A stretch of DNA of 7,102 nucleotides from Actinomycetes bacterium (GTDB lineage Bacteria > Actinomycetota > Acidimicrobiia > Acidimicrobiales > RAAP-2), in the NCBI GenBank assembly GCA_021805305.1, contig JAJZFO010000361.1, positions 1 through 7,102 on the forward strand. Reading direction: 5' to 3'. Positions 1 through 7,102 of the stretch are shown in pieces. The first letter of the stretch is position 1, and the number at the start of each line of letters is the position of its first letter. A program made the translations under genes and the position numbers. The notes beneath the pieces are model-generated. The model had not been told where the DNA came from. It saw nothing but the letters and a program-made list of their open reading frames with translations, and did not search any database.

Positions 1-233
1 GTCACCCACTGCGCCACGTCGGGTGACGATTGCATCACCCACCCACTGGCCAGCTCCGCCAACTGAAAGCCGCGACGCTGTTCCAGGAATTCTTCGCGAA
101 GGCGACGTAGCGCCGAGGTCACCTCGGCGGTGTCGACCTCGGCGACGTCGGCCAACTCCTCGGCCGAGATCGGCTCCAGGGCGACCGTCAGCATCGCCTC
201 CAGGCGCTGTTCGAGTGACGCGTCATCCCTCAT
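1..233 (-). CDS. scpB: Segregation and condensation protein B, N-terminal part (runs off left edge)
   Basis: ScpB is the winged-helix (kite) subunit that binds the ScpA kleisin in the bacterial SMC condensin complex, which organises and segregates the chromosome in the cytoplasm. Reading the minus strand from ATG at 233-231 gives 77 complete codons without a stop, beginning MRDDASLEQRLEAML and ending PDVAQWV at the window edge. Residues 8-30 (LEQRLEAMLTVALEPIS, then AEELADV) match the family's first helix and 'EPLS.EELA' motif. RGFQL near residues 54-58 and the following GWVM segment match the usual 'RGf.L.e...GY.l.T' stretch. The family is normally about 180-250 residues, so more than half is missing. 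The start overlaps the end of scpA by 11 bases and has a good ribosome site 9 bases upstream. A second ATG at 226-224, overlapping the scpA stop as ATGA, is in another frame and loses the ScpB match. Confidence 0.9.
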   Translation of the reverse strand, partial: MRDDASLEQRLEAMLTVALEPISAEELADVAEVDTAEVTSALRRLREEFLEQRRGFQLAELASGWVMQSSPDVAQWV

Positions 234-999
234 AGGCGTCGATCCTTCCCATATCCAGCCGTGAATTCACGTCAATCCAGGCGATCTCCAGGTCACCGAA
301 GGTGGCCCCCTGGCCCAAGTCGATGTGCCCGAGTTTGCACAGTTCGAGGATGGCGAGGAAGTGCACGATGATCTCGATGCGCGTCTCGAGGCCCGCGGTC
401 AACTGGCGAAAGGACATCGGGCCCAGCCCGGGTAGGCGTTGGGCGAGGACGACCACCGTCTCCGCGACGGTCACCGCGTCCACCGTCACGTGGTGCAGGC
501 GCACGACCGGCACCGGTTTCTCTTCGATACCGCGTAGGTAGGCCGCCGCGAGTTGTGCGGTGGTGACCCCCGCCAGAAGGTCGGGGGGGCGCACCACGAA
601 GCCCTCATCGATGCCGCGCAGGCGAGCGAACGACTTAGCCGCCCGCTCGAAGAGTCCGACGAAGGTGTCGGACAGACTCGCGTACGTGCGCAGCTCCAAC
701 AGGCGCGCGAGGAGCACGTCGCGTTCCTCCCAGCCAATGAATTCCTCATCGGGCTCGGTGCTGTCCCGACCGGGCAGGAGTCGCTGACTCTTGAGTTCCA
801 AGAGGATGGAGGCGATCAGGAGGAATTCGGAGAGCTCTTCGACGTCCCGCGAGGTCGCGCCGTCGCGCAGGGTCGCGACGAAGTCGTCCACGACGGGGGC
901 GAGGGGCACCTCGAGGATGTCGACGTCGTGACTGCTGATGAGTTGCAGTAGCACTTCGATGGGTCCGCTGAAGGACGGCGTCGTCACGACGTAGGTCAC
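223..999 (-). CDS. scpA: Segregation and condensation protein A (kleisin)
   Basis: ScpA is the kleisin that bridges the SMC head domains and recruits ScpB, forming the bacterial condensin. The 258-residue length is normal for the family. Residues 10-40 (FSGPIEVLLQLISSH, then DVDILEVPLAPVVDDF) carry the conserved 'F.GPl..LL.LI....dI..ipla.i' N-terminal helix. Residues 58-77 (EFLLIASILLELKSQRLLPG) match the conserved helix that contacts the SMC neck. Residues 211-240 (IVHFLAILELCKLGHIDLGQ, then TFGDLEIAW) form the C-terminal winged helix that binds the SMC cap. The start is GTG at 999-997, chosen because it leaves the usual short lead-in before FSGP. Only a weak AGAG lies upstream as a ribosome site, but a TANNNT -10 element sits exactly six bases before GTG, so the mRNA may be leaderless. 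The gene is divergent from trpS and followed by overlapping scpB. Confidence 0.95.
   Translation of the reverse strand: MTYVVTTPSFSGPIEVLLQLISSHDVDILEVPLAPVVDDFVATLRDGATSRDVEELSEFLLIASILLELKSQRLLPGRDSTEPDEEFIGWEERDVLLARLLELRTYASLSDTFVGLFERAAKSFARLRGIDEGFVVRPPDLLAGVTTAQLAAAYLRGIEEKPVPVVRLHHVTVDAVTVAETVVVLAQRLPGLGPMSFRQLTAGLETRIEIIVHFLAILELCKLGHIDLGQGATFGDLEIAWIDVNSRLDMGRIDAYEG
243..249 (-). promoter_or_regulatory. Ribosome binding site of scpB
   Basis: The minus strand reads GGAAGGA here, followed by a 9-base spacer and then ATG at 233. It is the clearest Shine-Dalgarno match among the starts in this window. It lies inside the scpA coding region, and it supports the ATG at 233 over the out-of-frame ATG at 226. 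Confidence 0.65.
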
Positions 1000-1005
1000 A
1001 GGGTC

Positions 1006-1011
1006 ACTCTA
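1006..1011 (-). promoter_or_regulatory. Putative -10 element of scpA (leaderless arrangement)
   Basis: The minus strand reads TAGAGT at 1011-1006, matching the actinobacterial TANNNT -10 pattern. Exactly six bases (GACCCT) separate it from GTG at 999, so the expected transcription start is the G of the start codon. No convincing TTGACA-like -35 is present at 16-19 bases spacing. The motif is short and could arise by chance; its exact spacing, mirrored by trpS on the other strand, is the main support. Confidence 0.5.
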
Positions 1012-1037
1012 GTAAATCCGCGCCACCGCGCCTCCTC

Positions 1038-1043
1038 TACGAT
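1038..1043 (+). promoter_or_regulatory. Putative -10 element of trpS (leaderless arrangement)
   Basis: TACGAT fits the TANNNT -10 pattern, with the strongest positions T1, A2 and T6 present. Six bases (TGGTCC) separate it from ATG at 1050, placing the predicted transcript start on the A of the start codon. There is no Shine-Dalgarno sequence before the ATG, which agrees with leaderless translation. No clear -35 hexamer is visible near 1014-1020. The arrangement leaves no room for a T-box or attenuator leader. Confidence 0.6.
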
Positions 1044-1049
1044 TGGTCC

Positions 1050-2015
1050 ATGCGCATCCTCTCGGGAATCCAGCCTTCGGGCTCCATGCACATCGGCAAT
1101 TACGTGGGCGCGGTCCGTCAGTGGGTGGCGGCGCAGAACGTCGACGCCTTCTACTGCATCGTCGATCTACACGCCCTCACCCTGCAGATCGAGCCCGCGC
1201 GTCTACGCCAGCAGACGCTGGACTACTTGGCCACCCTGGTGGCGGCGGGCCTGGACCCCGACGTCTGCACCGTATTCGTGCAGAGCCAGGTGCCCTACCA
1301 CGCGCAAATGAACTGGCTGCTGGAGTGCGTGGCCAGCTACGGCGAACTCTCGCGCATGACGCAGTTCAAGGAGAAGGCGTCGCGCCAGGAGGGCTACCGG
1401 GTCAGTCTGCTCACGTACCCGGTGCTCATGGCGGGCGACATCCTGCTCTACTCCGCGACCGAGGTGCCCGTCGGCGACGACCAACGCCAGCACTTGGAAC
1501 TGACGCGCGAGATTGCCGAACGCTTCAACAACCGCTACGGCGAGGTCTTCACGGTGCCCGTCGGCGTGCAGCCGACGGCGTCGGCGCGGGTCATGGACCT
1601 CCAAGAGCCGACGCGCAAGATGTCCAAATCCCTGGCCAGTCCGCTCGGTCTCATCTACGTGCACGACGAACCTCGCGACATCGAGCGCAAGGTGATGCGG
1701 GCGGTCACCGACACCGACAACGAGGTGCGCTGGGACGAGGAGAAGAAGCCCGGACTCTCGAACCTCCTCGAGCTCTACGCGAGCTTCTCCGCTGAGACGC
1801 CCGACGCGGTCGCGTCGCGCTACGACCGTTACGGCGACCTGAAGAAGGACCTGGCCGAGCTCGTCATCTCCTCGATGGAACCGATCCAGCGGCGTTACCG
1901 CGCGCTGCGTCCCGACGAGGGTGCGCTGCGCGTCCTGGCCGCGCGAGGGGCCGAGAAGGCGGCGGCGGTGGCGGGCCCGCTGTACCGGCGCGCCGCCGAG
2001 GCGATGGGTCTCTAG
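1050..2015 (+). CDS. trpS: Tryptophan--tRNA ligase
   Basis: This class I aminoacyl-tRNA synthetase activates tryptophan with ATP and charges tRNA-Trp in the cytoplasm. At 321 residues it has the usual bacterial length. The N-terminus GIQPSGSMHIGNYVGA (residues 6-21) holds the HIGH-type signature as HIGN at 14-17. Residues 97-109 (SYGELSRMTQFKE) and 127-134 (MAGDILLY, with D130 in the tryptophan pocket) are classic TrpRS segments. GDDQRQHLELTREIAERFN follows at 142-160. KMSKS is at 190-194, the ATP-binding loop. The C-terminal helical region binds the anticodon. The ATG at 1050 begins MRILSGIQPSG, the normal start for this family. The gene is the only plus-strand gene in the window: it diverges from scpA, and its TAG stop overlaps the stop of the M50 peptidase gene. 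Confidence 0.98.
   Translation: MRILSGIQPSGSMHIGNYVGAVRQWVAAQNVDAFYCIVDLHALTLQIEPARLRQQTLDYLATLVAAGLDPDVCTVFVQSQVPYHAQMNWLLECVASYGELSRMTQFKEKASRQEGYRVSLLTYPVLMAGDILLYSATEVPVGDDQRQHLELTREIAERFNNRYGEVFTVPVGVQPTASARVMDLQEPTRKMSKSLASPLGLIYVHDEPRDIERKVMRAVTDTDNEVRWDEEKKPGLSNLLELYASFSAETPDAVASRYDRYGDLKKDLAELVISSMEPIQRRYRALRPDEGALRVLAARGAEKAAAVAGPLYRRAAEAMGL
2012..2015. other. Shared palindromic CTAG holding both convergent stop codons
   Basis: Plus strand 2013-2015 is the TAG stop of trpS, and the complement of 2012-2014 is the TAG stop of the M50 peptidase gene. The two genes therefore overlap by exactly these four bases and there is no intergenic space. No hairpin followed by a T-run is visible nearby, so any terminator must lie within coding sequence. 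Confidence 0.95.
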
Positions 2016-2650
2016 CGCTGCACGAGGTCGATCCAGTGCTGCTCGAGGCTGGAGAGCCAGGTGGCACCGACGTGCAGGGTCAGGGCGTTGAGGATCAGGG
2101 CGCCCATGAGGAACGGCAGTGCGCGCGCGCGCAGTTGGTAGTAGCGCGGCAGGTGGCGCGCCGGCACGAGTCGTTCGATGACGGCGGACCCGTCCAGGGG
2201 CGGAATCGGCAGGAGATTGAAGACCGCGAGGATGAGGTTGACGACGCCGAAGAAGACCATGAACGTGAAGAAGGACGTGCTCGAGTTGATGATCGCCGCG
2301 CTGGCGTGGTGCAGCTCGTAGTGCACGTAGACGAAGGCGATGGCGGACAGGATGATGTTGGTCAGTGGTCCGGCGAGTGACACGTAGAGCGACTGGGAGC
2401 GGGGTTTGCGAAGACGCGCGACGTTAACGGGAACGGGCTTGGCCCACCCGAAGGCGGGCAAGCCCGTGGCGATGAGCAGGAACGGCAGCAGGATGGTCCC
2501 GAAGGGGTCGATGTGGCGCAGCGGGTTGAGCGTCAGCCGGTGGGCGTTCTTGGCGGTCGGGTCACCGCAGAGGTTGGCCACGAAACCGTGGCTGATCTCG
2601 TGCAGGATGATCGAGGGCACGATGGCTAGGAGGTAGTAGAAGGTGATCAC
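2012..2650 (-). CDS. Site-2 protease family intramembrane zinc metalloprotease (peptidase M50)
   Basis: The 212-residue product is a polytopic membrane protein of the S2P/M50 class, which cleaves substrates within or near the membrane. HEISH at residues 17-21 is the HExxH zinc site (H17, H21, catalytic E18) in the first membrane segment. LLPIPPLDGS at 146-155 gives the third ligand, D153, in the family's 'N.lP.pPLDG' motif. GWAKPVPVN at 68-76 and AGPLTN at 93-98 are further family motifs. Hydrophobic segments lie near 4-16, 52-66, 97-110, 127-149 and 176-196. There is no PDZ domain, so it resembles the short YwhC-like group rather than RseP. GTG at 2650 is the furthest possible start, because the xerD TGA lies in the same frame six codons upstream. 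A GAGG sits 10 bases before it. Its substrate cannot be told from the sequence. The gene follows xerD by 15 bases and converges on trpS. Confidence 0.92.
   Translation of the reverse strand: MITFYYLLAIVPSIILHEISHGFVANLCGDPTAKNAHRLTLNPLRHIDPFGTILLPFLLIATGLPAFGWAKPVPVNVARLRKPRSQSLYVSLAGPLTNIILSAIAFVYVHYELHHASAAIINSSTSFFTFMVFFGVVNLILAVFNLLPIPPLDGSAVIERLVPARHLPRYYQLRARALPFLMGALILNALTLHVGATWLSSLEQHWIDLVQR
2120..2133. repeat. Perfect 14-base alternating purine-pyrimidine palindrome
   Basis: TGCGCGCGCGCGCA is its own reverse complement and lies inside the M50 peptidase gene, where it encodes part of the RARAL stretch near residues 174-178. A similar 14-base GC alternation without the flanking T and A lies at 6347-6360 in recN, encoding an Ala-Arg run. 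Such runs are expected now and then at this GC content with GCG and CGC codons. No function is claimed. Confidence 0.6.
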
Positions 2651-2665
2651 GGGTGCGCGGCCTCG

Positions 2666-3548
2666 TCAGTCGTGGGCTCGGGGGTGGGCGTCGGCATAGA
2701 TGCGTTGCAATGAGGTTATCGACACCGCGGTGTACAGCTGCGTGGTGGCGATGGAAGCGTGCCCGAGGAGCTCCTGCACGACGCGGATGTCCGCGCCGTG
2801 GGCCAGCATGTGGGTGGCGCAACTGTGTCGAAAGACGTGGGCGCTGACAGTCGATCGGTCGACGCCGGCGCGCAGCGCCCGCGAGGCGATGATCAAGTCG
2901 ACGCCCTGGCGCGATAGGGGCCCGCCGCGGGTGTTGACGAAGAGGAAGGCGTGGGCGCGGGGCTTGGGGAACTCCGGGCGCCCGCCCGCCGACAGGTAGG
3001 AACGCAGCGCCTCGCGCAGGGAGCGACCCATGGGCACGAGACGCTGTTTGGAGCCCTTGCCCGTCACGCGCAGCAGTTCCTCGTCGAAGTCGAGGTCGTG
3101 CAGTTCGAGGCCGACGACCTCGGAGACGCGAGCGCCGGTCCCGTAGAGCAGTTCGAGGAGCGCGCGGTCGCGCCGGTCCACCGGGGTGTGTGTCGTCAGC
3201 GTGTCCAGGAGGTGCGCCATGACGTCCTCGGGCAATGGCTTGGGCAGGGTGCGTCCACGACGCGCCGGCGTCACGTGGGCGATGGGGTCGACGGTGAGCA
3301 CCCCCTCCTGGCGTAGGAACCCCCACCAGCCGCGCAGCGAGGAGAGCGAGCGGGCGACGGAACTCGCCGCGCGGGTGTCGCGCAACTCGTTGAGGTAGGA
3401 CTCGACGTCCGCGCCGGTCACCTCGCGCAGATCGCGTTCCCCCCACCACGAGAGAAAGGAGTGCAGATCGCGGCGATACGCCTCAATGGTGGCGCGACTC
3501 CGCCCCCTCTCCACGGTGAGCCACCGCAGGTACTCACCGACCAGTGTG

Positions 3549-3562
<14 letters not shown>
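2666..3562 (-). CDS. xerD: Tyrosine site-specific recombinase, XerC/XerD type
   Basis: Xer recombinases resolve chromosome dimers at the dif site near the terminus, working with FtsK. The product is 298 residues, typical for XerD. The N-terminal core-binding SAM-like domain covers roughly residues 1-88 (YLRWLTVERG, then TIEAYRRDLHSFLSWW). The catalytic domain follows. All active-site residues are visible: R145 in GTGARVSE, K169 in TGKGSK, H242 and R245 in HVFRHSCATHML, H268 in LLGHASI, and the nucleophile Y277 in TTQLYT. ATG at 3562 is fixed as the furthest start by an in-frame TAA immediately upstream. GGAG lies three bases before ATG, which is unusually close. The gene overlaps the NUDIX gene by 14 bases, so translation is probably coupled. 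The assignment as XerD rather than XerC rests on neighbourhood; sequence alone does not separate them here. No dif site was recognised in the window. Confidence 0.92.
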
Positions 3563-5767
<2,205 letters not shown>

Positions 5768-5771
5768 CTAC

Positions 5772-5777
5772 ATACTA
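5772..5777 (-). promoter_or_regulatory. Putative -10 element of pyrG in the recN-pyrG gap
   Basis: The minus strand reads TAGTAT at 5777-5772, one mismatch from TATAAT at two internal positions and a full match to TANNNT. A transcript start near 5765 would give a leader of about 22 bases before ATG at 5743, with a weak GAAG-type ribosome site in it. No good -35 is visible. The gap (5744-5802) is the only non-coding space within the minus-strand group and is notably AT-richer than the genes around it. No LexA-type GAAC-N4-GTTC site, terminator hairpin or initial G-run typical of reiterative pyrG control was seen. Confidence 0.4.
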
Positions 5778-5802
5778 GTCCCGGGTCGTTGCAGACGATG
5801 AA

Positions 5803-7102
5803 CTAGCCGACCGATTCCAACAATCTGCGCGCCAGGGCGTGAGCCTCGTCACTCAGGGCGTCGCCGGCCAGCATGCGCGCGATCTCGCGTACCCGCTCCT
5901 CGCCCGTGACCCGACGCACGGTGGTGGACGTCGCGTCGCTCGAGACCGACTTCTCGATGACGAAATGGTGCGCGGCCTGGGCGGCGACCGAGGCCAGGTG
6001 CGTCACGGCGATCACCTGCTGGGACGTCGCCACTTCACGTAGGCACTCGCCGATTTGCTGGGCTACCTGTCCCCCGACCCCCGCGTCGACCTCGTCGAAC
6101 ACCGCGACCACGTCGCCGTGGGCCGTTTCGAGGGAGAGGGCCAGTAACACTCGGCTCAACTCCCCCCCGCTGGCGAGCGACTGTAGCGCGCCCTCGGGCT
6201 GGCCGGGGTTGGGGGCGAAGAGGAGTTGGACGTCCGAGCCGTCCTCCCCGTCAACCACGAAGCGCAGCGTCGCGTGCGAGAGCGCGACGCGTGGCAGTTG
6301 CGCGCGGATCCGCTGGGTCAGGTAGTCGCCCGCCGCCACGCGCTGGGCGCGCGCGCGCGCGGCGAGGGCGCGTGCGCGCGTGCCTAGGTCGGCCAGGTGG
6401 GCTTCGATCTCAGCCAGCCGTTCCTCGGCCTCCGCCAGTACCTCGAGTCGCGCGGCGAATTCGTCGCGTCGCAGGACGGCCTCCTCGAGCGACCCCCCGT
6501 ACTTGCGGACCAGGAGCTGCAGACGCGTGACGCGGGCCTCGAGTCGTGCGAGGTGCTCGGGGTCGACGTGGTCGGGTTGGGCGCGCACGCTGAGTTCGTG
6601 CACGAGGGCGCGGCCCGTGTCGAGGACATTCGACATCTCCTCGCGCAGGTCGTCGACGCCGACGCCGCGCGGAAGCCGCGCGATCACGTGGGCCCAGCGC
6701 GACAGAATCACCTGATCGTCGTCACCGTCCAACTCGTCAATCACCGCGAGCAGCACACTCTGGGCCTCCCGCAGGGCGCTGAGTCGCGTCAGCTCTTCGA
6801 GCGTGTCGTCGAGTTCGTGGACGTCGTGCAGCTGCGCGTCGCGCAACTCCGCGAGTTGGAATCCCACGAAGTCGCGCTCGCGCTCGCGACTCGCGGCGTC
6901 ACCGCCCAGGGTCTCACGTTCGCCCAGCAGGGCGCCCATCTCGCGCCGGACGTCGAGCAACTCGTCGACGCGCACCCCCCCGGCGGCGTCAACGAGTCGC
7001 AGCACCTCCGCGCGCGAGCGCAGGGCCAGGGAGTCGTGTTGTCCGTGGATGACGATCACCTCGGCGGCGCGTTGGCGCAGCACGTCGGCACTGGAGGGCT
7101 CG
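5803..7102 (-). CDS. recN: DNA repair protein RecN, C-terminal three quarters (runs off right edge)
   Basis: RecN is an SMC-like ATPase that acts early in recombinational repair of double-strand breaks. About 432 residues are visible, continuing in frame to base 7102; the family is about 550-580 long, so the N-terminal ATPase part with Walker A is outside. The GTG at 7083 gives an apparent start but is internal, because the six codons before it are open and the next residues include IHGQHDSLAL, a RecN hallmark that normally lies well inside the protein. Counting from that GTG: coiled-coil arms with FQLAEL (75-80) and LLVRKYGGSLEEAV (190-203), the ABC signature SLASGGELSR (302-311), Walker B VVAVFDEVDAGVGG (325-338), the switch histidine in VIAVTHLASVAAQA (357-370), and REIARMLAG (399-407). 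The gene ends with TAG, 59 bases before pyrG. SOS control cannot be judged because its promoter is not in the window. Confidence 0.95.
   Translation of the reverse strand, partial: EPSSADVLRQRAAEVIVIHGQHDSLALRSRAEVLRLVDAAGGVRVDELLDVRREMGALLGERETLGGDAASRERERDFVGFQLAELRDAQLHDVHELDDTLEELTRLSALREAQSVLLAVIDELDGDDDQVILSRWAHVIARLPRGVGVDDLREEMSNVLDTGRALVHELSVRAQPDHVDPEHLARLEARVTRLQLLVRKYGGSLEEAVLRRDEFAARLEVLAEAEERLAEIEAHLADLGTRARALAARARAQRVAAGDYLTQRIRAQLPRVALSHATLRFVVDGEDGSDVQLLFAPNPGQPEGALQSLASGGELSRVLLALSLETAHGDVVAVFDEVDAGVGGQVAQQIGECLREVATSQQVIAVTHLASVAAQAAHHFVIEKSVSSDATSTTVRRVTGEERVREIARMLAGDALSDEAHALARRLLESVG

Noticed and set aside
224..226. Alternative scpB start ATG overlapping the scpA stop as ATGA
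   Set aside because: This is an attractive coupling arrangement, but it is in a different frame from the ScpB-like sequence. The ATG at 233 has the ribosome site and the correct product.
583..589. Seven-G tract in scpA, with similar seven-C tracts at 6162-6168 and 6975-6981 in recN, as possible phase-variation sites
   Set aside because: These are short runs encoding normal Pro-Pro or Gly-Gly residues of conserved proteins (including the RecN SGGELSR motif). All frames are intact and the lengths are ordinary at this GC content.
1000..1049. T-box or tryptophan attenuator before trpS
   Set aside because: The gap to scpA is only 50 bases and the predicted -10 abuts the start codon, leaving no leader.
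1043..1795. Open reading frame of 250 codons starting just before trpS in another frame
   Set aside because: It is a shadow of trpS with low-complexity Arg/Gly/Ala composition and no family match.
2562..3449. Open reading frame of 295 codons on the minus strand in another frame across xerD and the M50 gene
   Set aside because: The Arg/Pro/Ala/His-rich composition is typical of frame shadows. The xerD frame has all catalytic residues intact, so this is neither a frameshift nor a second gene.
5783..5800. Possible terminator hairpin after recN (TCGT...ACGA)
   Set aside because: The stem is only four base pairs with no following T-run, so it is too weak to call.
6347..6380. GC-alternating, repetitive segment in recN as a possible inserted repeat or Z-DNA element
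   Set aside because: It encodes an Ala/Arg-rich part of the coiled-coil arm in the correct frame. The composition explains it.

Overview
The window is a densely coding, GC-rich stretch of chromosome carrying eight protein genes, all recognisable housekeeping families. Six are complete and two run off the edges. Frequent GTG starts (scpA, the M50 peptidase gene, the NUDIX gene), short overlaps, TANNNT-type -10 elements and gene order all suggest a high-GC actinobacterium. The order recN, pyrG, NUDIX, XerD-type recombinase, then scpA-scpB matches the Mycobacterium tuberculosis neighbourhood around Rv1696-Rv1711 as I recall it. Here, however, no parA-like gene lies before scpA; a site-2 protease gene and trpS lie there instead. 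An early-branching class such as Acidimicrobiia would fit, but that placement is inference.

Layout from the right edge leftward on the minus strand: recN (DNA repair ATPase, N-terminus cut off at base 7102), a 59-base gap with a probable promoter, pyrG (CTP synthase), a NUDIX ADP-ribose pyrophosphatase-like gene overlapping pyrG by 4 bases, a XerC/XerD recombinase overlapping the NUDIX gene by 14 bases, and an M50 membrane metalloprotease 15 bases further on. These five could form one transcription unit. trpS lies on the plus strand; its stop codon and that of the M50 gene share one CTAG. A 50-base divergent gap separates trpS from scpA, and scpA overlaps scpB by 11 bases. scpB is cut by the left edge.

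Functionally the window groups chromosome maintenance (RecN in break repair, Xer recombinase in dimer resolution, ScpA/ScpB in SMC condensin loading) with nucleotide metabolism (CTP synthase, NUDIX hydrolase), one aminoacyl-tRNA synthetase and one intramembrane protease.

There are no tRNA or rRNA genes, CRISPR arrays, insertion sequences or prophage genes, and no non-coding stretch longer than 59 bases. I found no undescribed system. The points most worth checking are regulatory and architectural: a divergent scpA/trpS pair in which both -10 elements sit exactly where leaderless transcripts would begin at the start codons, a convergent gene pair whose two stop codons share CTAG, the inverted trpS in an otherwise collinear neighbourhood, and an altered NUDIX box.
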